Shown here: piece by piece, positions 8,843 to 18,767 of the stretch | Position numbering within the stretch: position 1 is the stretch's first letter | Layout: every line of letters begins with the position of its first letter | NCBI RefSeq assembly: GCF_018129685.1 | Contig: NZ_JAFCLG010000021.1 | Coordinates: 1-64,000 of the forward strand | Source: Bradyrhizobium manausense | Lineage (GTDB): Bacteria; Pseudomonadota; Alphaproteobacteria; Rhizobiales; Xanthobacteraceae | Reading direction: 5' to 3' | DNA length: 64,000 nucleotides | The notes under the pieces: generated by a model | What the model was told of the DNA's origin: nothing | The model's database searches: none | The model's input: the letters and a program-made list of their open reading frames with translations, nothing else | Made by a program: the position numbers and the translations under genes

Positions 8843-10903
8843 ATGAGCGGACCATCCGACTACCAGCCGAGCAATCCGGCCCTGCAATGGATCGAGCGGC
8901 GTCTGCCGATCATTGGCCTCGTCCATTCCTCGTTCGTCGTCTATCCCACCCCGCGCAACCTGAACTACTGGTGGACCTTCGGCGCCATCCTCTCCTTCAT
9001 GCTGGGGATGCAGATCCTGACCGGCGTGATCCTGGCGATGCACTACACGCCGCATGCCGATCTCGCCTTCAAGTCGGTCGAGCTGCTCGTCCGTGACGTC
9101 AACTACGGCTGGCTGCTGCGCAACATGCACGCATGCGGCGCCTCGATGTTCTTCTTCGCAGTCTACATCCACATGCTGCGCGGCCTCTATTACGGTTCCT
9201 ACAAGGAGCCGCGCGAGGTTCTCTGGATCCTCGGCGTGATCATCTACCTCCTGATGATGGCGACGGGCTTCATGGGCTACGTGCTGCCCTGGGGCCAGAT
9301 GAGCTTCTGGGGCGCCACGGTCATCACCAATCTGTTCTCGGCCATTCCCTATGTCGGCGAGAGCATCGTGACGCTGCTGTGGGGCGGCTATTCGGTCGGC
9401 AACCCGACCTTGAACCGGTTCTTCTCGCTGCACTATTTGCTGCCGTTCCTGATCGCGGGCGTCGTCGTGCTGCACGTCTGGGCGCTGCACGTCGCCGGCC
9501 AGAACAATCCTGATGGTGTCGAGCCGAAGACGGAAAAGGACACGGTGCCGTTCACGCCGCATGCGACCATCAAGGACGGCTTCGGCGTCGCCTGCTTCCT
9601 GCTGCTCTATGCCTGGTTCATCTTCTATATGCCGAACTATCTCGGCGATGCCGACAACTACATTCCGGCGAACCCGGGCGTGACGCCGCCGCACATCGTG
9701 CCGGAATGGTATTACCTGCCGTTCTACGCGATCCTGCGTTCGATCCCGAACAAGCTCGCGGGCGTGATCGGCATGTTCTCGGCGATCATCGTGCTTGTGT
9801 TCCTGCCCTGGCTCGACAGCGCAAAGACGAGGTCGTCGAAGTATCGCCCGCTGGCCAAGCAGTTCTTCTGGATCTTCGTGGTGGTCTGCATCCTGCTCGG
9901 CTATCTCGGCGCGCAGCCGCCGGAAGGTATCTATGTGATCGCCGGCCGTGTCCTCACGGTCTGCTACTTCGCCTACTTCCTGATCGTGCTGCCGCTGCTC
10001 GCGCGTATCGAGACGCCGCGGCCGGTGCCGAACTCGATCTCGGAGGCGATCCTCGCCAAAAGCGGCAAGGCCGTCGCGTCGATCGCTGTCGCGCTCGTCG
10101 CGGCAGGTGCGCTGTTCGTCGGTTCGCTCGGGGATGCCCGCGCTGAAAGTGATCAGAAGCCGCCGTCGAACAAGTGGTCGTTCGCGGGTCCCTTCGGAAA
10201 GTATGACCGGGGTGCGCTCCAGCGAGGCCTCAAGGTTTACAAGGAAGTCTGCTCTAACTGCCATAGCCTGAACTACATCGCGTTCCGAAACCTGGCCGAT
10301 CCTGGTGGTCCCGGCTACTCGGTGGCACAGGCGGCTGCATTCGCGGCCGACTACAAGGTTAAGGACGGCCCGAACGAGCAGGGAGACATGTTCGAACGTC
10401 CGGGCCGTACAGCGGATTACTTCCCGTCACCTTTCGCGAACGAGCAGGCAGCTGCTGCAGCCAACGGCGGCAAAGCGCCACCGGACCTCTCGCTGATCAC
10501 CAAGGCGCGTTCCTATGAACGCGGATTTCCTCAGTTCATTTTCGACTTCTTCACTCAGTTCCAGGAGCAGGGACCGAACTACGTCGATGCGCTTCTTCAA
10601 GGCTTCGAAGAGAACCCGCCGGCGGGGGTCACGGTTCCGGAAGGGACGTACTACAACAAGTACTACCCCGGCCACGCCATCAAAATGCCGAAGCCGCTCA
10701 GCGACGGTCAGGTGACCTATGACGACGGTTCGCCGGCGACCGTTGCGCAGTACGCTCACGATGTCACCACGTTCCTGATGTGGACCGCCGAGCCGCACAT
10801 GGAAGCGCGCAAGCGCCTCGGTTTGCAGGTGTTCGTTTTCCTGATCATCTTCGCATTCCTGATGTACTTCACCAAGAAGAAGGTCTGGGCCGACTCGCAC
10901 TGA
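8843..10903 (+). CDS. fbcH: Cytochrome b/c1 fusion precursor of the bc1 complex
   Basis: A 686-residue polyprotein. Residues 1 to about 410 are cytochrome b, with several membrane helices, the haem histidines and the Qo-site sequence [13 protein letters not shown]. After an internal signal-like hydrophobic segment ending near DARAES comes cytochrome c1, with the haem c motif CSNCHS, and a C-terminal membrane anchor. This fused arrangement, cleaved after translation into b and c1, is known from Bradyrhizobium japonicum, whose protein is almost the same length. A rho-independent terminator follows 27 bases after the stop. Confidence 0.98.
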   Translation: MSGPSDYQPSNPALQWIERRLPIIGLVHSSFVVYPTPRNLNYWWTFGAILSFMLGMQILTGVILAMHYTPHADLAFKSVELLVRDVNYGWLLRNMHACGASMFFFAVYIHMLRGLYYGSYKEPREVLWILGVIIYLLMMATGFMGYVLPWGQMSFWGATVITNLFSAIPYVGESIVTLLWGGYSVGNPTLNRFFSLHYLLPFLIAGVVVLHVWALHVAGQNNPDGVEPKTEKDTVPFTPHATIKDGFGVACFLLLYAWFIFYMPNYLGDADNYIPANPGVTPPHIVPEWYYLPFYAILRSIPNKLAGVIGMFSAIIVLVFLPWLDSAKTRSSKYRPLAKQFFWIFVVVCILLGYLGAQPPEGIYVIAGRVLTVCYFAYFLIVLPLLARIETPRPVPNSISEAILAKSGKAVASIAVALVAAGALFVGSLGDARAESDQKPPSNKWSFAGPFGKYDRGALQRGLKVYKEVCSNCHSLNYIAFRNLADPGGPGYSVAQAAAFAADYKVKDGPNEQGDMFERPGRTADYFPSPFANEQAAAAANGGKAPPDLSLITKARSYERGFPQFIFDFFTQFQEQGPNYVDALLQGFEENPPAGVTVPEGTYYNKYYPGHAIKMPKPLSDGQVTYDDGSPATVAQYAHDVTTFLMWTAEPHMEARKRLGLQVFVFLIIFAFLMYFTKKKVWADSH

Positions 10904-10930
10904 GCGGCCTGACGCGAACCGAAAATGAAG

Positions 10931-10957
10931 AAGCCCCCCGCATGGGGGCTTTTTTTA
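10931..10957 (+). terminator. Rho-independent terminator of petA-fbcH
   Basis: AAGCCCCC at 10931-10938 pairs with GGGGGCTT at 10944-10951 around a 5-base loop, and the stem runs into a T-tract. It lies directly after the fbcH stop codon. Confidence 0.93.
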
Positions 10958-11055
10958 TTGGACACGCGCGTGTGTTGTCCGGCGCGATTGCCTATCGCGC
11001 CGGTACCCGCCAGAATGCCGCCAACCGCTCCCCACAACATCGTCGGAGGACCACC

Positions 11056-11730
11056 ATGGGAACCACCATCACGTTCAAGCGCCCGGACGGCAAGGACGCC
11101 TCGGGCTATCTCGCCAACGCCGCACGCGGCAATGCGCCGGGCGTGGTCGTGATCCAGGAGTGGTGGGGCCTGTCGGACCAGATCAAGGGCCTGTGCGACC
11201 GCTTCGCGCTTGCCGGCTTCGATGCGCTCGCGCCCGATCTCTACAAGGGCAAGGTGGTGCCGTATCACGACACGGACGCCGCCGGCAAAGAGATGAACTC
11301 GCTCGATTTCATGGACGCCACCACGCAGACCGTGCGCGGCGCCACGCAATATCTGTCGCGCAACGGCGCCAAGGTCGGGCTGACCGGTTTCTGCCTCGGC
11401 GGCGCCGTCACGATCATCGGCGCGGTGCATGTGCCGGAGCTCGCCGCCGGCGTCGTGTTCTACGGCATTCCGCCGGAGCAGGCGGCCAGGCCCGCCGACG
11501 TCAAGATCCCGCTACAGGCCCATTTCGCCAAAAAGGACGATTGGTGCACGCCCGAGCTGGTCAACGGCTTCGAGAAGGCCATGAAGGCGGCCGGAAAGTC
11601 GCTCGAGCTGTTCCGCTATGACGCCGAGCACGCCTTCGTCAACGAGCAGCGCCAGGCCGTGCACGACCGCGAAGCCGCCGAACTCGCCTGGGGCCGGGCG
11701 ACGGAGTTTTTCAGGAAGCATCTGGGATAA
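11056..11730 (+). CDS. Dienelactone hydrolase family protein
   Basis: A 224-residue alpha/beta hydrolase. The sequence VVVIQEWWGL near the N-terminus, nucleophile motif GFCLGG (Cys), KDDW (Asp) and AEHAF (His) make the Cys-Asp-His triad of dienelactone hydrolases. These open dienelactones in chlorocatechol breakdown, but many chromosomal members have unknown ester or lactone substrates and no aromatic-degradation genes lie nearby. The start ATG 11056 is preceded by GGAGGA. It is separated from fbcH by the terminator. Confidence 0.9.
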   Translation: MGTTITFKRPDGKDASGYLANAARGNAPGVVVIQEWWGLSDQIKGLCDRFALAGFDALAPDLYKGKVVPYHDTDAAGKEMNSLDFMDATTQTVRGATQYLSRNGAKVGLTGFCLGGAVTIIGAVHVPELAAGVVFYGIPPEQAARPADVKIPLQAHFAKKDDWCTPELVNGFEKAMKAAGKSLELFRYDAEHAFVNEQRQAVHDREAAELAWGRATEFFRKHLG

Positions 11731-11797
11731 TTGTCGGTAACCGCGAGGGGGCGGCGCCCTTGACGCCGTCCCCGCGCCATGGTGAGTATCCGCTCCT

Positions 11798-11845
11798 ATG
11801 AGCACCGCAGCCTGCCCATCCCGTCATTGGTGGCGCACCTCCTAA
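11798..11845 (+). CDS. trpL: trp leader peptide
   Basis: A 15-codon open frame encoding MSTAACPSRHWWRTS, with two adjacent Trp codons at 11828-11833, ends 115 bases before trpE(G). The Trp codons and stop lie inside or next to potential hairpins (CGCACC 11834-11839 with GGTGCG 11855-11860; CACCTC 11836-11841 with GAGGTG 11846-11851). A short peptide with tandem Trp codons in front of trpE(G) is the standard architecture for ribosome-mediated attenuation; rhizobial trpE(G) genes are known to be controlled this way. Confidence 0.85.
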   Translation: MSTAACPSRHWWRTS

Positions 11846-11853
11846 GAGGTGGC

Positions 11854-11920
11854 CGGTGCGATTTATTCTCCCAAAATCGTCTGAGGTCGCCAGCACAGCG
11901 CGGCGGCCTGATCGTTTCTC
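11854..11920 (+). promoter_or_regulatory. trp attenuator region
   Basis: Downstream of the leader peptide, TGCGATTT (11857-11864) can pair with AAATCG (11874-11879) as an antiterminator-like stem. AGGTCGCC at 11884-11891 pairs with GGCGGCCT at 11902-11909 (one G-T pair) as the likely terminator stem, followed by a weak T-tract (TCGTTTCTC). The order of leader codons, alternative stems and terminator fits transcription attenuation. The terminator is weaker in T-content than a textbook one. Confidence 0.65.
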
Positions 11921-11960
11921 CTGTGTGGCGTTCCCTCGGCAAGTTTCGTAAGAGGACGAC

Positions 11961-14126
11961 ATGAACAGGACGGTCTTTGCTCTTCCCCCCAGAAGCGATT
12001 ACGTCACCCGCGCAGGTCTTGCGATCACGCGCGTGGCGGAGCAGTTTACCGGCGGCGCCAATCGGCTGGATGATCTCGTCAGCCTGCTCGACCGCCGCCG
12101 CGGTGTGGTGCTGTCCTCGGGCACGACCGTGCCGGGCCGCTACGAGAGCTTCGACCTCGGCTTCTCCGATCCGCCGCTCAAGCTCGAGACCGTTGGCATC
12201 AATTTCAGGCTCGAGGCGCTCAACGAGCGCGGGCAGGTGCTGATCGCATTCCTCTCGGAGGTGCTGCGCGAACCCTGCGTCGTGATCTCCGAAAAGACCG
12301 CCACGCGGCTTGCCGGTCACATCATTCGCGGCGATGCGCCTGTTGAGGAAGACCAGCGCACGCGCCGCGCCAGCGTGATGTCGCTGGTGCGCGACCTCGT
12401 CGCCGCCTTCGCCGCCAATGACGACGGGCTGCTCGGCCTGTTCGGCGCCTTCGCCTACGATCTCGTCTTCCAGATCGAGGACCTCGTGCAGAAGCGCCCG
12501 CGCGAAGATGACCAGCGCGACATCGTGCTCTACGTCCCCGATCGCCTGCTCGCCTATGACCGCGCCACGGGGCGCGGCGTCGTGCTCAGCTATGATTTTG
12601 CCTGGAAGGGCAAATCGACCGACGGCCTGCCGCGCGAGACGGCCGAGAGCCCCTATGTGAAGACGCACCGCCAGGGTTTTGCCGATCACGCGCCGGGCGA
12701 ATATCAGGCCACCGTCGAGACCGCGCGAGCGGCCTTCGCCCGCGGCGATCTGTTCGAGGCCGTGCCGGGCCAGCTGTTCGCCGAGCCCTGCGACCGCTCG
12801 CCGGCCGAAGTGTTCCAGCGCCTCTGCGTCATCAACCCGTCGCCCTATGGCGCGCTGATGAATCTCGGCGAGGGCGAATTCCTCGTCTCGGCTTCGCCGG
12901 AAATGTTCGTGCGCTCCGACGGACGCCGCGTCGAGACCTGCCCGATCTCGGGCACGATCGCGCGCGGCCTTGATGCGATCGGCGACGCCGAGCAGATCCG
13001 CCAGCTCCTGAACTCGGAGAAGGACGAGTTCGAGCTCAACATGTGCACCGACGTCGATCGCAACGACAAGGCGCGCGTCTGCGTGCCCGGCACGATCAAG
13101 GTGTTGGCGCGCCGGCAGATCGAGACCTATTCAAAGCTGTTCCACACCGTCGACCATGTCGAGGGCATGCTGCGCCCCGGCTTCGATGCGCTCGACGCCT
13201 TCCTCACCCATGCCTGGGCCGTCACCGTGACAGGTGCGCCGAAGCTGTGGGCGATGCAGTTCGTCGAGGATCACGAGCGTTCGCCGCGGCGCTGGTATGC
13301 CGGCGCGATCGGCGCGGTGAACTTTGACGGCAGCATCAACACCGGCCTCACCATCCGCACCATCCGCATGAAGGACGGTCTCGCCGAAGTCCGTGTCGGT
13401 GCCACCTGCCTGTTCGATTCGGATCCGGCCGCGGAAGACCGCGAATGCCAAGTCAAGGCCGCCGCCCTGTTCCAGGCGCTGCGCGGCGATCCGCCGAAGC
13501 CGCTGTCGAGTTTCGCGCCGGATGCCACCGGCTCGGGCAAGCGCGTGCTGCTGATCGACCATGACGACAGCTTCGTCCATATGCTGGCCGATTATTTCCG
13601 TCAGGTCGGCGCCAGCGTCACCGTGGTCCGCTATGTGCATGCGCTCGACATGCTCAAGCAGAAGAGGTGGGATTTGCTGGTGCTTTCGCCCGGCCCGGGC
13701 CGGCCTGAAGATTTCGGGATCAAGAAGACCATCGAGGCGGCTCTGGAGAACAGGCTGCCGGTGTTCGGCGTCTGTCTCGGCGTGCAGGCGATCGGCGAAT
13801 ATTTCGGCGGCGAGCTCGGCCAGCTCACCCATCCCGCCCACGGACGGCCCTCGCGGGTCCAGGTGCGTGGCGGACGCCTGATGCGCAATCTGCCGAACGA
13901 GATCGTGATCGGCCGCTACCACTCGCTGTTTGTCGAGCAGGATAGCATGCCTGACGTGCTCAACGTCACCGCCAGCACCGAGGACGGTGTCGCCATGGCG
14001 CTGGAGCACAAGACCCTGCCGGTCGCCGGTGTGCAATTCCACCCGGAGTCGCTGATGTCGCTCGGGGGCGAGGTCGGCTTGAAGATCGTCGAGAATGCGT
14101 TCCGGCTGGATGCGCCGGTCAATTGA
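11961..14126 (+). CDS. trpE(G): Anthranilate synthase, fused TrpE-TrpG
   Basis: A 721-residue fusion. The N-terminal part, to about residue 505, is the chorismate-binding component, with SASPEMFV, CPISGTIARG, NEKDEFEL-type and GAPKLWAM signatures. From about residue 520 comes a class I glutamine amidotransferase domain: LLIDHDDSF, GVCLGVQAIGEYFGG with the nucleophile Cys, and GVQFHPES with the catalytic His and Glu. It makes anthranilate from chorismate and glutamine, the first step of tryptophan synthesis. Fused TrpE(G) is typical of rhizobia. It is preceded by the trpL attenuator. Confidence 0.97.
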   Translation: MNRTVFALPPRSDYVTRAGLAITRVAEQFTGGANRLDDLVSLLDRRRGVVLSSGTTVPGRYESFDLGFSDPPLKLETVGINFRLEALNERGQVLIAFLSEVLREPCVVISEKTATRLAGHIIRGDAPVEEDQRTRRASVMSLVRDLVAAFAANDDGLLGLFGAFAYDLVFQIEDLVQKRPREDDQRDIVLYVPDRLLAYDRATGRGVVLSYDFAWKGKSTDGLPRETAESPYVKTHRQGFADHAPGEYQATVETARAAFARGDLFEAVPGQLFAEPCDRSPAEVFQRLCVINPSPYGALMNLGEGEFLVSASPEMFVRSDGRRVETCPISGTIARGLDAIGDAEQIRQLLNSEKDEFELNMCTDVDRNDKARVCVPGTIKVLARRQIETYSKLFHTVDHVEGMLRPGFDALDAFLTHAWAVTVTGAPKLWAMQFVEDHERSPRRWYAGAIGAVNFDGSINTGLTIRTIRMKDGLAEVRVGATCLFDSDPAAEDRECQVKAAALFQALRGDPPKPLSSFAPDATGSGKRVLLIDHDDSFVHMLADYFRQVGASVTVVRYVHALDMLKQKRWDLLVLSPGPGRPEDFGIKKTIEAALENRLPVFGVCLGVQAIGEYFGGELGQLTHPAHGRPSRVQVRGGRLMRNLPNEIVIGRYHSLFVEQDSMPDVLNVTASTEDGVAMALEHKTLPVAGVQFHPESLMSLGGEVGLKIVENAFRLDAPVN

Positions 14127-14135
14127 GAGGTGCCA

Positions 14136-14675
<540 letters not shown>

Positions 14676-14688
14676 GCGGCTGCGATCG

Positions 14689-15021
14689 TTAGATTGCCTG
14701 TGCCTTTAGCTCCGCCTGCCAATGCAGCGCGCGCTCTTTCAGGAGCGCATTCCTGACGTAAGCAGTTTCCTCATCCTCCAGCCGCTCGCACTCGCCAAAT
14801 GTCAGGCCGGCCTCGCCATGCGTGTTCCACGCGGCCTGGAGGCTGCGGCAGGGGTGGCCGCCCCGGCGTAGCGTGAACCAGATGCGGTTCTTGATGGTCT
14901 CGAGGTTCGGAGCCTGGCCGACCCAGGCCTCGCCCGAAGCCGCGCAGCGGACCACATAGATGCCCGCAATGGTCTTCCGCTCCTTGTAGGCGGCGATGGC
15001 TGCTTTCCGGTCGGTGCTCAC
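14689..15021 (-). CDS. GIY-YIG nuclease family protein
   Basis: A 110-residue protein. Residues 19-31 read AGIYVVRCAASGE and are followed by WVGQAPNLETIKNRIWFTLRRG, the GIY...(Y/W)VG...R pattern of the GIY-YIG nuclease fold. Members of this small stand-alone type have unknown function; catalytic activity cannot be assumed. It is convergent with apt. Confidence 0.75.
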   Translation of the reverse strand: MSTDRKAAIAAYKERKTIAGIYVVRCAASGEAWVGQAPNLETIKNRIWFTLRRGGHPCRSLQAAWNTHGEAGLTFGECERLEDEETAYVRNALLKERALHWQAELKAQAI

Positions 15022-15111
15022 GGGGAGAGGGCCTTGCTGAGGGACGCTGCTGCGCAGCCCTTGTTAGCGGCCGATCCCGTCCACGTCAATATTATCCGGG
15101 TAAAATATTCA

Positions 15112-15777
15112 CTACCGTTGCAGGATCAGGCTCAGCTCGAGCTCGCGGAAGGCGAGGTAATTCCGCCGGATCCACTGGTGCAGCTCGGTCGAGGAGTCCT
15201 TCTCCTGGCGCAGATAGCCGGTGAAGGAGAAGTTCAGCCGGTCGATATAGGTCTTGAGGAACCCGGGCAGCGCCGGCAGGCGCAACAACCGGCCCTCGGC
15301 CATCGCTGGCGGCAGCTCGCCGCGGATGATGAATTCGTTGTCGACGGTGATCAGGTTGATCCGCGGGATCTGCTCGCGCAGCATCGCATGGGCCCGGGCC
15401 GAGACGCGGTCGGTGTCGGCGACGAACAGGATCATGGGCGCGACATGACGGCGTGCCGCTTCCTTGAGCAGGCCGATCTCGTCCGTCATCTTGAAGAACT
15501 CATCGAAGGCGTGGAAGCCGAGGTCGATGACTTTGGCGAGCCCGTCATCGACGATGACGCGGTCCATCAGCTGCATCTTGCCGTAGGTGTCGTTCACGTC
15601 TGCGGTCTCGGTCACCTTCGGCAGGTAATCGAGCAGCGACGGCTCCTTCAGATTGACGTCGAAGGCCGCGACGTTGCCGTTCTTGAGCAGCAGGAATTCG
15701 ACGAGGAGCCGCGCCAGCAGCGTCTTGCCGACCTGCGGGCGGGGCGAGCAGATGATGTAAAGGGGCGTCGCGGGCAT
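15112..15777 (-). CDS. ParA/MinD-like P-loop ATPase, divergent
   Basis: A 221-residue protein with a deviant Walker A (CSPRPQVGKT, residues 10-19) near the N-terminus, then AAFDVN where ParA-type proteins have the switch Asp, and ILFVADTD later. This suggests a SIMIBI-class ATPase, but it lacks the KGGVGKT form. It lies 60 bases downstream of a second P-loop ATPase with the canonical motif, and the two are probably cotranscribed. Function unknown. ATG 15777 is preferred over the adjacent GTG 15780. Confidence 0.6.
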   Translation of the reverse strand: MPATPLYIICSPRPQVGKTLLARLLVEFLLLKNGNVAAFDVNLKEPSLLDYLPKVTETADVNDTYGKMQLMDRVIVDDGLAKVIDLGFHAFDEFFKMTDEIGLLKEAARRHVAPMILFVADTDRVSARAHAMLREQIPRINLITVDNEFIIRGELPPAMAEGRLLRLPALPGFLKTYIDRLNFSFTGYLRQEKDSSTELHQWIRRNYLAFRELELSLILQR

Positions 15778-15837
15778 CACGCCATTATCTGAGCGAACTT
15801 ACCGCCCAATCCAGCCGTATCAGCCCTGCAAGCGCAA

Positions 15838-16587
15838 CTATTTTTCGCTGTTGCGGGCGGGCTTGGACCCGACGATGTCGGTCAGATGGATGCGGTCGAA
15901 CTCGCTCCAGACGTTGGCCAGCCAGTGCCGGACATAGCCGCGCAGCACGAACGAGTAGTTCGCGGCTTCGTCGTGGATGCCCTTGTTGGCGACGAATTTC
16001 AGGAACGGAACGGACGAGACCTCCACCTGCTCATAGGCCATTTCGTTGAGCTTCGGGATTGTCAGCTCGGTCGCGTCCTTGATGCGATGGAAATAGGAAT
16101 TGTAGGTCGCCTGGTCCCACTGGAAGAACTGGGTGTCGTTGATGAAGTTCTTCACCAGGAAATATTTTGCACCGGTCATGAAGCCCGCCGTCTCGGCGAT
16201 CTCGTCCAGCGAGGCGATCGAGGGTCCGAGGATGTGGAACACCGCGAAGGTGATCTGGCCGGCCTTGGCGGCGTCGAGGAAACCGATGTCGCGCAGCGAC
16301 GCCAAAGCGGGTGAGAGCAGGCCGGCGCGGACGTCGATCACGGTCACCGACGGGCTAGTCGCATTGAGCGTATCGAAAATCTTCATCTGATCGGCCGTCG
16401 TCGTCATATCGACGATCTCGGTGATGTCAGGGTGGAAGCGCTTCAGCGTGCCCCGCGGCGATTCCGTATCGAAGGCGCGGGTCGGCACGTTGTTGGCGGA
16501 AAAATAATCGAGCAAGGTGCGCGATACCGTGGTCTTGCCGACCCCGCCCTTGTCCGCGCCCACCACAACCACTGCCGGCTTTGCCAT
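15838..16587 (-). CDS. ParA-family P-loop ATPase
   Basis: A 249-residue protein with a canonical deviant Walker A, GADKGGVGKTT, at residues 9-19, then RAFDTESP in place of the usual switch segment and VTVIDVRAG as Walker B. This is the ParA/MinD/ArsA-type fold used in partitioning or positioning of cargo. There is no ParB gene or parS site beside it, so it is unlikely to be the chromosomal segregation ParA. ATG 16587 follows GAGGGGA; an upstream in-frame extension is not supported. It heads a pair with the ATPase at 15112-15777. Confidence 0.75.
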   Translation of the reverse strand: MAKPAVVVVGADKGGVGKTTVSRTLLDYFSANNVPTRAFDTESPRGTLKRFHPDITEIVDMTTTADQMKIFDTLNATSPSVTVIDVRAGLLSPALASLRDIGFLDAAKAGQITFAVFHILGPSIASLDEIAETAGFMTGAKYFLVKNFINDTQFFQWDQATYNSYFHRIKDATELTIPKLNEMAYEQVEVSSVPFLKFVANKGIHDEAANYSFVLRGYVRHWLANVWSEFDRIHLTDIVGSKPARNSEK

Positions 16588-16794
16588 TGCTGTCCCCTCA
16601 CGCGCGCCCCCGATCGCGAGGTCGCAATCGGCCGGGCCCCAAATCGATGTCCCAAGGATAATCCCGAGTCTGCTGTTGGGCGCGAACATGGCAGAAACAA
16701 GGGAGAATTCAAATCTCTGCCGGCCGCTTGCGGCAATTCCCGGAGTTTTTCCCAAAGGCAGTGAAACAGGCCCAAGGTACGACGTATTCTGTGC

Positions 16795-18039
16795 CTAGTG
16801 GCGGCCCCACGGACCCATGGGATTGCCGATCGGATTGGGCAGGGGATTGCCGGCCGCGGTTCCGGAAGCGCTTGGGGCAGGGACTGGCGGCGGAATGGCC
16901 CGGCCGCCCGTATCGTTCCACGGACCCTGCGGAAGCGGCGGCGGCGCTGTGTCCTGCTGATCGGCCTCGGGTTCTTGCGCGGCGGGCTGCTCCGTCTCGT
17001 CAGGAGGCGGCGGCAGCGGACCGGGATCGTGGCCGCCGGCGAATTTGACCAGCGCGTCGACGCGGGACTGCACGGAAGGGTGGGTCGCGAACAGATCGGA
17101 AAAACCTTCGCGCGGATTGTCCAGGCACAGCTCCATCACCGCGGAGGTTGCGCCGGGAAGCTCGCCGCGGCCCTCGATCTTGCGTAGCGCCGAGATCATG
17201 GCATCGGGATTTTTCGTCAGTTCGACCGAGCCGGCATCGGCCAGATATTCGCGCGAGCGCGAAAGCGCGAGCTTGACCACTTGCGACACCAGCCAGGCCA
17301 CCACGATGAGCACGACCGCGATGATGATCACGATCACCGCGCCACCGCCCGAATTCTTGCTGTCGCTCGATGACGAGGACGATCGTGACGACGAAGAGGA
17401 GCCGGACGACCACGATCCGCCACCCGAGCTCCAGCTCAGATTCGTGAACAGGCGGAAGAACAGCTCGCCGAAGAATCCGACCACGCCGGCGATGATGACG
17501 GCGACCACCATCAACTGCACGTCCCCGTTCTTGATGTGGGTGAGCTCGTGGCCAAGCACCGCCTCGATCTCCTGGTCGTCAAGCGCCTTCAGGAGACCCG
17601 TGGTGACGGTCACAGCGTATTGCCGCGGATTGAGCCCGGTCGCGAACGCGTTGAGCGCCGGTGAGTCCATGATCTTCAGCTTCGGCATGGTGATGCCGCG
17701 GGAGATGCAGAGGTTTTCGAGCAGATTGTAAAGGCGCGGCTCCTCCTGCCTGCTGACGTCATGGCCGCCTGTCACCGCGTCGATCATCGACTGATGGAAG
17801 AAATAGGCGATGACGATCCAGGCGACGGCCGCAATCGTCGCGAAGGGAAAGGCGACAATGAGGTCGTGGAAGCCCCGGTTCAAATAATCGGCAACGGTCT
17901 GATTGCCGTCGGTGACGACTTCGGCGACCAGCGCGCCGGCGAAGACCAGCACATAGACCAGCGCGAACAGGCCGGCGAGCAGCAGCATCGAACGAAACTT
18001 GTTCGAGGCGATGTGCGTGTAGAGACCATACGCGGCCAT
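16795..18039 (-). CDS. M48 family membrane metalloprotease (HtpX-like)
   Basis: A 414-residue inner-membrane zinc protease. Two N-terminal membrane helices (about 18-40 and 62-82) precede the zinc motif HELTH at 164-168, and two more hydrophobic segments flank a Ser/Gly-rich stretch of about 30 residues near 205-235. The C-terminal 75 residues are rich in Pro, Glu and Gln and probably disordered. M48 proteases act in membrane protein quality control. It lies just downstream of a LemA gene, a pairing seen in many bacteria. Confidence 0.92.
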   Translation of the reverse strand: MAAYGLYTHIASNKFRSMLLLAGLFALVYVLVFAGALVAEVVTDGNQTVADYLNRGFHDLIVAFPFATIAAVAWIVIAYFFHQSMIDAVTGGHDVSRQEEPRLYNLLENLCISRGITMPKLKIMDSPALNAFATGLNPRQYAVTVTTGLLKALDDQEIEAVLGHELTHIKNGDVQLMVVAVIIAGVVGFFGELFFRLFTNLSWSSGGGSWSSGSSSSSRSSSSSSDSKNSGGGAVIVIIIAVVLIVVAWLVSQVVKLALSRSREYLADAGSVELTKNPDAMISALRKIEGRGELPGATSAVMELCLDNPREGFSDLFATHPSVQSRVDALVKFAGGHDPGPLPPPPDETEQPAAQEPEADQQDTAPPPLPQGPWNDTGGRAIPPPVPAPSASGTAAGNPLPNPIGNPMGPWGRH

Positions 18040-18071
18040 GACGCGCTGCCCTGCCGGCCCGTCAGCTCAGA

Positions 18072-18632
18072 TCAGAACTTCACCTGAGGGGCTGCCTCGA
18101 CTTCGGTGCGGCTTGCGCCGAGATCGAAGAAGTCCTTCTTGGTGAAGCCGAACATGCCGGCGAACAAAGCGGCGGGCATCTGCTGGATGCCGGTATTGTA
18201 TTCCTGGACCGCGTTGTTGAAGAAGCGGCGGCTCGCCGCGATCTTGTTTTCGAGGTCTGAGAGCTCGGATGCGAGCTGCTGGAAGTTGGCGTTGGCCTTG
18301 AGGTCGGGATAGGCCTCCGACAGCGCGATCAGCCGGCCGAGCGCGCCGGATAGCTGGTTCTCGGCGGCGGACACCTGCGCCGGCCCTTGCGCCGACATCG
18401 CCGAATTGCGCGCCTTGATGACCTCGTCGAGCGTGCCGCGCTCATGCGAGGCATAGCCCTTCACGGTCTCGACCAGATTCGGGATCAGGTCGTGACGCTG
18501 CTTGAGCTGCACGTCGACATCGGCAAAGGCCTGGCCGACGCGCTGCCCAAGCGCCACCAGCCGGTTGTAGGCGCTGAACGCCAAGAACACGAGGACGGCG
18601 ATGACGCCGAGAACGATCCAGCCGGTCGACAT
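18072..18632 (-). CDS. lemA: LemA family protein
   Basis: A 186-residue protein with one N-terminal membrane helix (GWIVLGVIAVLVFLAFSAYN) followed by helical segments with the LemA signatures DVQLKQRHDLIPNLVETVKGYASHE and FNNAVQEYNTGIQQMP. Function is unknown, but LemA is regularly encoded beside M48 proteases, as here, with 32 bases between the two. ATG 18632 follows AGGAG, whereas longer in-frame starts lack a ribosome site. Confidence 0.93.
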   Translation of the reverse strand: MSTGWIVLGVIAVLVFLAFSAYNRLVALGQRVGQAFADVDVQLKQRHDLIPNLVETVKGYASHERGTLDEVIKARNSAMSAQGPAQVSAAENQLSGALGRLIALSEAYPDLKANANFQQLASELSDLENKIAASRRFFNNAVQEYNTGIQQMPAALFAGMFGFTKKDFFDLGASRTEVEAAPQVKF

Positions 18633-18767
18633 GGAGAACTCCTGAAAGGGAATTGGAGCGGACAGCCTAAACCAAAATGGAGCCGGGGAAGAGCCCCGCG
18701 CGGAGGGAAGGTAAGACTTGGTCGGATCACGAACCATCCAAGTTCAAGGCAAAAGCGGGAAACGAGG

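Noticed and set aside
11779-11964. A 61-codon frame across the trp leader
   Set aside because: Its frame has no Trp pair or ribosome site; the shorter trpL frame explains the region better.
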